Assembly (NCBI GenBank): GCA_046154545.1
Contig: JBJXGC010000188.1
Location: 1 to 13,816, forward strand
DNA length: 13,816 nucleotides
Source of the DNA: JBJXGC01 sp046154545
GTDB lineage: Bacteria; Chloroflexota; Dehalococcoidia; Tepidiformales; Tepidiformaceae
Reading direction: 5' to 3'
Position 1 is the first letter of the stretch; the number at the start of each line of letters is the position of its first letter. The notes beneath the pieces are model-generated. The model worked only from the letters and a program-made list of their open reading frames with translations. It was not told where the DNA came from and made no database searches. Both the position numbers and the translations under genes were made by a program. Of the stretch, positions 1 to 7,440 are shown piece after piece.

Positions 1-86
1 CGATCAGCATCAACGGCGCGGCGGCAACGAACGTCCAGTCGGCCGGTATCTGCAACGTCACCGCGCCGCTGGTGAAGATCAATTGA
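1..86 (+). CDS. C-terminal end of gp5/VgrG-like central spike protein (partial)
   Basis: Only the last 27 codons are present, in the frame that begins at base 3 and ends with TGA at 84-86. The peptide ends ..QSAGICNVTAPLVKIN. This alternating hydrophobic pattern with a terminal V-K-I-N resembles the end of the triple-stranded beta-helix of gp5/VgrG/baseplate-assembly-V spike proteins. In such proteins the beta-helix forms the needle under the tube and its tip receives a PAAR protein. The next gene, 11 bases on, is a PAAR protein, which is the usual partner and supports the call. The fragment is too short for certainty; another beta-helical baseplate protein is possible. Confidence 0.6.
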   Translation, partial: ISINGAAATNVQSAGICNVTAPLVKIN

Positions 87-90
87 GGGA
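85..90 (+). promoter_or_regulatory. RBS deciding the PAAR start
   Basis: GAGGGA overlaps the stop codon of the spike gene and ends 7 bases before ATG at 98. This favours ATG 98 over the in-frame TTG at 83 and GTG at 95. Confidence 0.6.
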
Positions 91-97
91 TGCCGTG

Positions 98-376
98 ATG
101 CCACCAGCAGCGAGAGTCGGCGACCCCACCGCACACCCCGGCGCCGTGGCCGGGCCGGGCGTGCCCATCGTCCTCATCGCCGGCATGCCGGCGGCCGTGC
201 TGGGCGACATGCATGCCTGCGCGATGCCGCCGCTCGCCGGGCCACACCCACCAACACCCTTCGCGCCGGGAAGTCCCACTGTGCTCATCGGTGGCCGCCC
301 CGCTTTGCGCATGGGCGATATCTCCGGCTGCGGCGCGCCCATCGTCGCGGGCGCGATGAACGTGTTGATTGGCTGA
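98..376 (+). CDS. PAAR domain spike-tip protein
   Basis: This 92-residue protein is a stand-alone PAAR domain with no extension. It opens with PPAARVGDPTAHPG and closes with a second half-repeat, VLIGGRPALRMGD followed by GCGAPIVAGAMNVLIG; this pair is diagnostic of the family. PAAR proteins cap the central spike as a sharp cone held by a bound metal ion. Candidate ligands visible here are His13, His39, His50 and Cys78; Cys41 is an alternative. The start chosen is ATG 98, with GAGGGA 7 bases upstream; an in-frame TTG at 83 would add five residues. It lies between the spike end and the gp25-like gene, where a spike tip belongs. There is no fused toxin domain, so it is structural rather than an effector carrier by itself. 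Confidence 0.93.
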   Translation: MPPAARVGDPTAHPGAVAGPGVPIVLIAGMPAAVLGDMHACAMPPLAGPHPPTPFAPGSPTVLIGGRPALRMGDISGCGAPIVAGAMNVLIG

Positions 377-377
377 A

Positions 378-384
378 AGGAGGA
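378..384 (+). promoter_or_regulatory. RBS for TTG-initiated gp25-like gene
   Basis: AGGAGGA lies directly after the PAAR stop codon, 5-6 bases before TTG at 390. It is a near-perfect Shine-Dalgarno sequence and decides the start of the next gene, because no ATG or GTG lies at a suitable distance. Confidence 0.75.
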
Positions 385-389
385 CCGCT

Positions 390-806
390 TTGGCAATCGA
401 CAACACCAGCCAGCCGCGCGCCTTCCTCGGCCGGGGATGGGCCTTCCCCGTCACGCTGGAGGGCTCCGGCGATGTCGGGATGGTCTCCCTCGAAGAGGAC
501 ATCCGCCAGTCCGTCCGCGTCATCCTCGAAACGGACCAGGGCGAGCGAGTCATGCGGCCCGACTTCGGGGCCGGCCTGCGCGCCCTCGCCTTCGAGCCCA
601 TCAGCAGCGCTACCATGGCGCTCGTCCGCCACCGCGTCGATGAGGCGCTCATCACCTGGGAGCCGCGCATCGACACCATCACCGTGGCGGTCCGGGCCGA
701 GCCGGCGGCCGGACGCCTGCTGGTCGATATCCATTACCGCGTCCGCATCACGAACACGTTCTACAACCTCGTCTACCCCTTTTACCTGATGGAGGGCCGG
801 GTATGA
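390..806 (+). CDS. gp25-like (GPW/gp25 family) baseplate wedge protein
   Basis: The product is 138 residues, the normal size for the gpW/gp25 lysozyme-like baseplate family. Hallmarks are the N-terminal GRGWAFPV segment (residues 14-21), the helix SLEEDIRQSVRVIL (33-46) and the core motif GERVMRPDFGAGL (51-63). In CIS and phage this protein ties the sheath initiator to the wedge and forms part of the core bundle with the gpJ-like protein. The start is TTG 390, chosen because a strong AGGAGG lies at the right spacing and translation from there gives MAIDNTSQ. An upstream in-frame TTG at 369 lies inside the PAAR gene and has no RBS. The stop TGA overlaps the start of the next gene as ATGA (803-806), which implies translational coupling. 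Confidence 0.93.
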   Translation: MAIDNTSQPRAFLGRGWAFPVTLEGSGDVGMVSLEEDIRQSVRVILETDQGERVMRPDFGAGLRALAFEPISSATMALVRHRVDEALITWEPRIDTITVAVRAEPAAGRLLVDIHYRVRITNTFYNLVYPFYLMEGRV

Positions 807-3800
807 CCACCTTCGGGCCCGTCCTCGACGCACGCGACGAAGGCGCATTGGTGCGGGACCTGTTCTCGCGGGCGGGGGGCTATGTGCCCGGCTGGCTCCC
901 GGCCGAGGGCGAGCCCGGCACGGCGCTCGTCCGCATCTACGGCCGCTACCTCCAATCGCTGGCCGAACGCGTCAACCAGGCGCCGGATAAGAACCGGCTG
1001 GCCTTCTTCGAAATGGTCGGTGTCAACCTCCTATCGACGCGTGCCGCCCTCGCGCCGGTCGTGTTCACGCCGATCAGCCAGGTGGGCGATGCACGCGTCC
1101 CCGCCGGCAGCCAGGTGGCTGCCCAGGTGCCCGGCCGGGATGAGCCGCTCGTCTTCGAAACGCGTGAGACGATCGCCCTTGCCGCCGCCCAACTCGTCGA
1201 GGTCGTCTCTCTCTGGCCGGGCAGCGATGGCTACGCCGACCACTCGGCGGCGGCGCTCGGCGCCGGGCCGTTCACCCCGTTTGCGGATCTGAAGCCGGTG
1301 CCCCATGAGTTCTACCTCGCCCACGGCACCCATTTCCACCTCGCCGGCCACGCCCGGGTTGACGTGCAGTTCGAGCTCTCGCGGCCGGGCAGCGAGTCGC
1401 TGCCCTGGGCCTGGGAGTTCTGGGACGGCGAGGCCTGGCGGGCCTTCAAGCCATTCGTCGCGCCGGATGACCCAACGGCGCTCCCCGTGGACGACCTGGA
1501 GGGCGACTTCTCCAGCGTCGATGGCACCGCCGGCCTCACCCGCAGCGGCACCGTCCGCCTCGTGACCGACTGCGCGGAGACGAAGCCGCGCCGCATCAAC
1601 GGCGTCGAGAGCTACTGGGTGCGGGCCTGCCTCACCGACCTTCTCACCCCCGCGCCGGGGCTCAGCCTGCCGCTTGTCGACCGCATCACGATCCGCAGCA
1701 TCGTCCTCAACGCGGGGCTGAAGGCGGACGCGGCCTTTGTCGATGGCTTGAAGCTCGAAGCCGAGAAGACGTTCTACCCCTTCGGCCAGCAGCCCGCGCC
1801 GGGCACCACCTTCTACCTCTCGAACGCGGAGGCGCTCTCCCGCCCCGGCGCCCTCGTAGACCTGAGCGCGGGGCATGCCGAGACGCCACAGGACAAGAGC
1901 GGCGGCACCGCGACGCCGGGCGCGGCACCGACCCTCTCGCTCGAGTATTGGAATGGCCGCGAATGGACCACCCTTCAGGTCGACGATGGCAGCGCCATCG
2001 AGTTCGCCAGGAAAGGCGACTCGCTCAGCGTCCGCATCCCACGCGACATGGAGCCCGTGGCGGTCAACGGGACGGTGGCGCCGTGGCTTCGCATCCGGAT
2101 CACGGCCGGTGGCTTCTACCGTACGAACACCATCACCTGGACGGACACCAAGGACACTACCTCGACGAGCGATGATAAGGCGAACACGATCGTCGTCGTC
2201 GAGACAGTACCGCCCGCCCTCGACGACTTCCGCATCGGCTACCTGTACATGTCGCCGGACGCGGCGGCCGATACGTGCTTCGCCTACAGCGACTTCCAGT
2301 GGGCCGACCGCACCGCCGATGCGCGCTGGCGGGGCACCAGCTTCGAGCCGTTCAGCCTCCTGGCTGACCGCGTCCCCACGCTTTATCTCGGGTTCGACAG
2401 GCCGCTGCCGGCCGACCTCGTGAGCCTCTACTTCGATATCGAAGAGGTCCCCGGCAGGCTGCGCGGCCCGCTTCTCCAATGGGAGTACTTCGATGGCGAA
2501 GACTGGCTCGCGATCGCGGCCATCGATGAGACCGCCAACCTTGTCCGGCCCGGGATGGTCGCCGTCACCTGGCCGGGCACCGCATCGCTCCCATCGGGCG
2601 AGGCCGTGTTCGCCGAGGGCATGACCGTCCAGCTGGCGAACGCCGCCCAGGCCGCGAGCTTCCGCAAGGGCAACCTCCTGCTCATCGGCGAACCGGAGAA
2701 AGGCGAACTCGTCACCGTCGCCGAGGTGGGCAAAGACACGCTCAGGCTGACCACGGCGCTCGCGAAGACATATCAGCGCGCGCCGGTCGCAGTCGCGATG
2801 CTGCCACGCTTCGGGAGGCCGCGGACCTGGCTGCGCGCCCGTCTCCAGTCCGATGGCGAGCCGGTCACCAGCCGGGTGAACGGCGTCTTCCTCAACGCCG
2901 CCTGGGCCGAGCACGTCCGGACGTACCAGCAGGAGACCATCGGTTCGAGCAACGGCGACGCCAACCAGGCGATGTTCATCCGCCAGGCGCCGGTGCTCGC
3001 CGGCGAGGCAATCGAAGTGCGCGAGCTCGCGGGGGCGCGCGCCGCCGTCGAGCTGCCGATGCTCCAGCAGGACCTCGCCGCCCACGGCGCCGGCGAAGGC
3101 GCCCTCCGCACCATCGCCGACCCTCGCTCAGGCGCCATCACCGAAGCCTGGGTGCGCTGGGAACATCGCCCCAACCTGTTCTTCTCCGGCCCCGGCGACC
3201 GGCACTACACGATCGAACGGAGCCGCGGGCGGGTGATCTTCGGCGATGGCGTCCACGGCCGCGTGCCGCCCATCGGCGCCGATAACGTCCGCGCGGCGCG
3301 CTACACCTCGGGCGGCGGCGTCATCGGCAACGTCCCGGCTGGCGCCCTGAAACAGATCCTCAGCGGCGTCCCCGCTTCAGGCGCTACGAACCCACGGGCG
3401 GCCGAAGGCGGCGCCGACGGGGAGCCCATGGATGGCGTCCGCAAGCGCGGCGCGCTCGTCCTCCGCCACCGCAACCAGGCGCTCTCGCTGGCCGACTACG
3501 AAGCCCTGGCACGTGAAGCCTCGCCTGCCGTGGCCATGGCCCGGGCGCTCCCGGTGACGCACCCGAGCGGCCGCCCGGCGCCGGGCTGGGTGAAGGTCAT
3601 TGTCCAGCCGCACAGCCAGGACCAGGTCCCGCAGCCGACCTTCGGGCTTCGCCGTCAGGTCGAGCGATACCTCGCGGCCCGCGTCCCGGCAGCCATTGCC
3701 GGGCAGGTGAGCGTCACGGGCCCCGACTACCTCCCGGTCGGCGTCGAGGCGCGCCTCGCGCCATCGGACCCGTTCCGCGCCGGGGAGGTCCACGGTGCGG

Positions 3801-4051
3801 TTGTGCGCTCGCTGCTCGCCTTCCTTCACCCGGTCACAGGTGGCCCGGCGGGCGATGGCTGGCCGTTCGGGCGGGCGGTCTTCCTCTCCGATGTCGCCGC
3901 CGTGATCGAACGCGTGCCCGGCGTGGACTACGTGGAGACGCTCAACCTGCTCCTCGACGGCACGCCGCGCGGCGAGTTCGTGCCCATCCCGCCCGACCGC
4001 ATCGTCGTCGCAGGCGACATCCGCGTCACGCTCACCGGGACGGAGGGATAG
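803..4051 (+). CDS. Large gpJ-like baseplate wedge protein (TIGR02243-type), J1
   Basis: This 1082-residue protein belongs to the putative baseplate assembly protein family related to P2 gpJ / T4 gp6. The N-terminal helical part contains YVPGW (27-31) and R-V-N-x-x-P-D-x-x-R. Next come family blocks TFYPFGQQPAPGTTFYL (about 318-334) and PTLYLGFDRPLP (about 527-538). The gpJ core carries RGRVIFGDGVHGRVPP with FGDG at 813-816, then an A-R-Y-T-S-G-G-G-V-I-G-N-V stretch and the C-terminal GWPFGR at 1019-1024. Three copies of an E-F/Y-W/F-[DN]-G-x-x-W beta module lie near residues 200-275, 376-435 and 555-682. GGAGGG lies 7 bases before the ATG, which overlaps the gp25-like stop. In the particle it should form one arm of the wedge whose rearrangement releases sheath contraction. 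It is larger than Afp11/Pvc11-type relatives because of the inserted modules. Confidence 0.92.
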   Translation: MTTFGPVLDARDEGALVRDLFSRAGGYVPGWLPAEGEPGTALVRIYGRYLQSLAERVNQAPDKNRLAFFEMVGVNLLSTRAALAPVVFTPISQVGDARVPAGSQVAAQVPGRDEPLVFETRETIALAAAQLVEVVSLWPGSDGYADHSAAALGAGPFTPFADLKPVPHEFYLAHGTHFHLAGHARVDVQFELSRPGSESLPWAWEFWDGEAWRAFKPFVAPDDPTALPVDDLEGDFSSVDGTAGLTRSGTVRLVTDCAETKPRRINGVESYWVRACLTDLLTPAPGLSLPLVDRITIRSIVLNAGLKADAAFVDGLKLEAEKTFYPFGQQPAPGTTFYLSNAEALSRPGALVDLSAGHAETPQDKSGGTATPGAAPTLSLEYWNGREWTTLQVDDGSAIEFARKGDSLSVRIPRDMEPVAVNGTVAPWLRIRITAGGFYRTNTITWTDTKDTTSTSDDKANTIVVVETVPPALDDFRIGYLYMSPDAAADTCFAYSDFQWADRTADARWRGTSFEPFSLLADRVPTLYLGFDRPLPADLVSLYFDIEEVPGRLRGPLLQWEYFDGEDWLAIAAIDETANLVRPGMVAVTWPGTASLPSGEAVFAEGMTVQLANAAQAASFRKGNLLLIGEPEKGELVTVAEVGKDTLRLTTALAKTYQRAPVAVAMLPRFGRPRTWLRARLQSDGEPVTSRVNGVFLNAAWAEHVRTYQQETIGSSNGDANQAMFIRQAPVLAGEAIEVRELAGARAAVELPMLQQDLAAHGAGEGALRTIADPRSGAITEAWVRWEHRPNLFFSGPGDRHYTIERSRGRVIFGDGVHGRVPPIGADNVRAARYTSGGGVIGNVPAGALKQILSGVPASGATNPRAAEGGADGEPMDGVRKRGALVLRHRNQALSLADYEALAREASPAVAMARALPVTHPSGRPAPGWVKVIVQPHSQDQVPQPTFGLRRQVERYLAARVPAAIAGQVSVTGPDYLPVGVEARLAPSDPFRAGEVHGAVVRSLLAFLHPVTGGPAGDGWPFGRAVFLSDVAAVIERVPGVDYVETLNLLLDGTPRGEFVPIPPDRIVVAGDIRVTLTGTEG

Positions 4052-4057
4052 CTCGCC

Positions 4058-6403
4058 ATGCCACTGCCACTCCCGAACCTCGACACCCGCCACTGGCACG
4101 ACCTCGTCGATGAGGGACGCGCCCTCATCCCCCGCTACGCCCCCGGCTGGACCGACCACAACGCGCATGACCCGGGCATCACGATCATGGAGATGCTCGC
4201 GTGGCAGGTCGAGCAGGAGATGTACCGCGCCAACCGCATCCCCGATGCGCACCGCCGGAAGTTCCTCGCCCTCGCGGGCTACCCGGTCGAGCCGCCGCGC
4301 CCGGCGAGCGTGGCACTGGCCTTCTCGGTCGCCGGGGCCGGCCCGGTGACACTCCCGGCCGGCCTCACGGTGGCGACCCCGTCGGGTGGGCGCGACGGGG
4401 AGCCGCCGGCGCACATCCCATTCCGCCTCCGCCACACCCTCACCGTTCAACCGGTGGCCATCGCCGCGGTCCAGTCGTTCGACGGCGCGCGCTTCGCCGA
4501 CCACACCGGTGCCGTACCCGGTGGCCGCGACTTCCCGGCCTGGGGCGAATCACCGGGAGCGGCCGGCGACCCCGCTTCGTCGCCAGCCCTCTACGTCGGC
4601 CTGAGCGGCGACCCTGGCGCGGGCGCCGAGCTGCGGCTCTGGATCGAATTCGCCGGCGGCCGAAGCGGCACCGGGGAGCGCGCTCGCATCATCCGCGAAG
4701 CCGCCGAGCAGGCGGAGGCGTGCCGTCCTACCGGACCGCAGGCGCCCTCCGCTTGCGGCCCCGCCGGCACCCCGCCGGCGGCGCCGCCGCCTCGGCCGCT
4801 GCACCATCACGGCATGGAGACCTTGTGGGAAGCCTGGGACGGCACCGCCTGGCAGCCGCTGGTGGTCGAGGATGAGACGCGCGCGCTGACGCTCGACGGG
4901 CCCGTCCTGTTCACCGTCCCGGGCGCGTTCCAGCCGGTGACGGTGGGTGAGGTGTCCGGCCCACTCTTCTACCTCCGTTGCCGCCTCGCCACCGGCCGCC
5001 CCGACGCCGCCCCCATCGTACGAGCGCTGTCGGTCAACACGGGAATCGCCGACCAGGCGAGCGACGCCCGCGCCACCTTTGAAATTGCGGCCGGCGTCCT
5101 GCCCCCGGCCGGCCGTGACCCGCTGCCCGGCGCCCGCCAGCGGCTAGAACTCGCCTTCGATGCCGAGGGCCGCCTCAGCGCCCTGGCGTCCGGGGCAGCG
5201 GCCCCCTGGCCGGAGGCGCTGATCCTCGCGTACACGGCGGCAACGGCGGCGACCCGGGGGAGCCTGGAGTGCACACTCGTGGCGGTGGGCACGGGCACGG
5301 GCCTTCCGGGCCAGTCCGCCGAACTCGCCGGGCCCATCGCGAACGCCGATTGCACCATCACGACGGTGGGCGCCGCCGGGCCCGAGGCCTGGACGCCCCG
5401 GCCTGACCTCGACGCCGCAACGCCGCTCGACCTGGCCTTTGCGCTCGAACCTGGCCGCGGCTTCGTGGCGTTCGGCGACGGGCGCCGCGGCCACGTGCCC
5501 GCCCGCGGCTCGACCTTCCTCGCGGCGTTTGCCCGCACCGCCGCGTCCGGCGGGAACGCCGCCCGCGGCGCCCCCTGGTCGCTCCTCGGCGCAGACGACA
5601 CGATGAACACCGCCCTTCTTGGCGGGCCTGTCGCCGCGACCGCAGCCCTGCTCGGCCCCATCCGCAACGCCTCAGCCGCCCACGGGGGCGGCCAGGAGGA
5701 GATCGCTGGCGCGGCCGGCCGCGCCGCCGAGGCCCTCTGGGCACACGAACGCCTCGTCGAGCTCGTATCCGATGGCCAACCGACGCTCGACCAGCTGGAC
5801 CACATGCAGGTCCTCTCGCGCGCCGCCCCGGCCCGCGCAACCACGCTCCTCGACTTCGAACGGCTCGCGCTCGACGTGCCGGGGACGGTTGTCGGACGTG
5901 CCCGGGCCTGGGCGGCACTCGATGCGCGGTTCCCGTGCCTGAAGGCGCCCGGCACCGTCACCGTCGTGATCGTCCCCGGCCTTCCGGCCGGGCGGCCAGT
6001 GCCGACCGAGGGCCTCCTGGACAGCGTCCGGCGCTACCTCGGCCGCCGCCGGGTCATCGGCACGCGCCTCCTGGTCGTGGGGCCGGACTACGTCGTGGTC
6101 CGCGTCCGCGCGACCGTGCAGACACTCCCACGCGCTTCGGCTACACGCGTCGCCCAGGACATCCGGGAGGCGCTGGACACCTTCCTCGACCCCATCCGCG
6201 GCGGGCCTGATGGCCGCGGATGGCCCTTCGGACGCGACATCTACCGCTCGGAGATGCTCCAGCTCATCGACGGCGTGCCAGGGGTCGACCACATCACCGC
6301 ACTCGAACTCTTCGCCGGCGGTGGAGAGGCCGACTGCGGGAACATCTGCGTCGGCCCGGCTTCGCTGACGACGCCCGGCGTGCACGAGGTGACCGTCCGA
6401 TGA
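4058..6403 (+). CDS. Second gpJ-like baseplate wedge protein, J2
   Basis: This 781-residue gpJ-like protein is paralogous to the preceding one. The N-terminus has YAPGW at 27-31, the same position as YVPGW in J1, and the typical HNAHDPGITIMEMLAW (34-49). The core has FGDGRRGHVPARG from residue 472, and the C-terminus has GWPFGR at 721-726 followed by V-P-G-V-D-x-I-x-x-L-E-L. One copy of the W-E-x-W-D-G-x-x-W module is present around residues 255-320. It is preceded by a Cys/Pro/Ala-rich stretch with a HHH run (about 222-252) that looks like a flexible insertion. The gene starts 6 bases after J1, with GGAGGGA 9 bases before the ATG. CIS commonly encode two J-type wedge proteins (Afp11/Afp12-like), and this is the likely second one. 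The stop TGA overlaps the next ATG. Confidence 0.91.
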   Translation: MPLPLPNLDTRHWHDLVDEGRALIPRYAPGWTDHNAHDPGITIMEMLAWQVEQEMYRANRIPDAHRRKFLALAGYPVEPPRPASVALAFSVAGAGPVTLPAGLTVATPSGGRDGEPPAHIPFRLRHTLTVQPVAIAAVQSFDGARFADHTGAVPGGRDFPAWGESPGAAGDPASSPALYVGLSGDPGAGAELRLWIEFAGGRSGTGERARIIREAAEQAEACRPTGPQAPSACGPAGTPPAAPPPRPLHHHGMETLWEAWDGTAWQPLVVEDETRALTLDGPVLFTVPGAFQPVTVGEVSGPLFYLRCRLATGRPDAAPIVRALSVNTGIADQASDARATFEIAAGVLPPAGRDPLPGARQRLELAFDAEGRLSALASGAAAPWPEALILAYTAATAATRGSLECTLVAVGTGTGLPGQSAELAGPIANADCTITTVGAAGPEAWTPRPDLDAATPLDLAFALEPGRGFVAFGDGRRGHVPARGSTFLAAFARTAASGGNAARGAPWSLLGADDTMNTALLGGPVAATAALLGPIRNASAAHGGGQEEIAGAAGRAAEALWAHERLVELVSDGQPTLDQLDHMQVLSRAAPARATTLLDFERLALDVPGTVVGRARAWAALDARFPCLKAPGTVTVVIVPGLPAGRPVPTEGLLDSVRRYLGRRRVIGTRLLVVGPDYVVVRVRATVQTLPRASATRVAQDIREALDTFLDPIRGGPDGRGWPFGRDIYRSEMLQLIDGVPGVDHITALELFAGGGEADCGNICVGPASLTTPGVHEVTVR

Positions 6404-7440
6404 ACCGCTCGTCAACACCCACGACCGGGCGCATCCGCCATTTCGAGGGCCAGGCGCTGGTTGCGCCCGACCTCCAGGACGAGGCGGACTACGAGACGCG
6501 GCTGCGCGGCCTTCACGTCCGCGCGATGCACAACACCTGGGGCGTGGCGATCGGCTTCGAGGTTTCGCGCCTCTCCGAACGGCTGATCCACGTGGGGCCC
6601 GGCATCGCCTACGACACGTCCGGCGGCGAGATCGTTTCATCGCTCGGGCCGGATATTGGGCCACCTGTCCTTCCGGCCGGCACGGGCGCCGCCGCCTGGT
6701 GGTTCGACCTTGTCGTCGGTCCCGCGGAGACGAGCAACGGTCCGGCGCTCGCCAGCGGCTGCGGCGGCTCCACCGGCACCGCCGCCTGGCGCTGGTGCTA
6801 TGCGGGCCCCGTCCGGCCGGGCGAGCCATCGCCGGCAAACGTCTCGCCCGAAGCGCGCCTGGGCGGCGAGGTCCCGCTCGTCCGGTGCATCGTTACGGAT
6901 AAGCGGACCTTCGCTGAGGCGCTCGACTTCTCCGTGCGGCGCAAAGCCCAGGGGCTCGTGCGGCCGCACATCGCCGGGGGCCGGGTCTCCGTGCCGCTGA
7001 CAGTGAACCAGGAGCAGGTCGCGCTCTCAGCCACCGTTGCGACGGGCTACGCCGGGTTCAACGGCACGCCGTTCTACTTCGCCCGTGTCTCGATCCCGGC
7101 GTTCCTGCGAGAGGCCGGTGGGGCGAATTCGGCCGCCGGTTTCGTCGGCCCCTTCGTGACGGTGAGGGACCCGGCGCGGACCTCGTTCACCCTAGACGTG
7201 CGCTTCGGCGCCGCCCAGACAGGCCCAGGGCCGATCCTCCTGATAGCCCGCTCCGCCGCCACCCGCGCCCTCCAGGCCACCGTGGATTGGACCGGCATTG
7301 AGCCAAACGGCGGATGCCCGCCGGAGCTGGCCTTCTTCTCCGGTCTCTTCCTCTTCACCAGCCCGCTGGTGTCCGCCGGCATCGCCGGCGTGGTGCCAGG
7401 CATCACCGCAATCCTCAACGAAGGGAGCCACCATGGCTGA
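6400..7440 (+). CDS. Baseplate-associated paralog family protein, member A
   Basis: This is a 346-residue protein of no named function that I recognise. It shares a module with the genes at 7433, 10663 and 12351. The N-terminal anchor is RHFEGQALVAPDL (13-25), a helix ending LHVRAMHNTWGVAIG (38-52), then VGPGIAYDTSGGEI (65-78). A second part starting near RPHIAGG (188-194) and continuing G-F-N-G-T-P-F-Y-F-A matches the C-terminal half of the next gene. No signal peptide or membrane segment is evident, although the last 35 residues are fairly hydrophobic. ATG 6400 overlaps the J2 stop as ATGA, with GAGG 10 bases upstream; in-frame starts further upstream lie inside J2. Position and coupling suggest a structural, baseplate-attached protein; a role as adaptor or receptor-binding protein is inference. 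Confidence 0.85.
   Translation: MNRSSTPTTGRIRHFEGQALVAPDLQDEADYETRLRGLHVRAMHNTWGVAIGFEVSRLSERLIHVGPGIAYDTSGGEIVSSLGPDIGPPVLPAGTGAAAWWFDLVVGPAETSNGPALASGCGGSTGTAAWRWCYAGPVRPGEPSPANVSPEARLGGEVPLVRCIVTDKRTFAEALDFSVRRKAQGLVRPHIAGGRVSVPLTVNQEQVALSATVATGYAGFNGTPFYFARVSIPAFLREAGGANSAAGFVGPFVTVRDPARTSFTLDVRFGAAQTGPGPILLIARSAATRALQATVDWTGIEPNGGCPPELAFFSGLFLFTSPLVSAGIAGVVPGITAILNEGSHHG

Noticed and set aside
1031..3085. 684-codon open frame on the minus strand inside J1
   Set aside because: It lies antisense to a well-supported gpJ-like gene. The translation is rich in Arg, Gly and Asp with no recognisable motif, typical of the shadow frame of GC-biased codons.
3377..4504. 375-codon minus-strand open frame spanning the J1/J2 junction
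   Set aside because: It crosses two strongly supported plus-strand genes and has low-complexity composition without domain motifs.
4740..4800. GC-rich palindromic-looking tract in J2 as a hairpin or attachment site
   Set aside because: The local GGCGG/CCGCC complementarity is expected from Pro/Ala codons at this G+C content, and the frame is intact through it.
6220..6399. N-terminal extension of member A into J2
   Set aside because: The extension is Arg/His-rich shadow sequence inside J2. ATG 6400 gives the conserved anchor start and a normal ATGA overlap.
7298..7432. Upstream start for member B
   Set aside because: It would overlap member A by more than 130 bases with shadow-like sequence. 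ATG 7433 has a good RBS and starts the conserved module.
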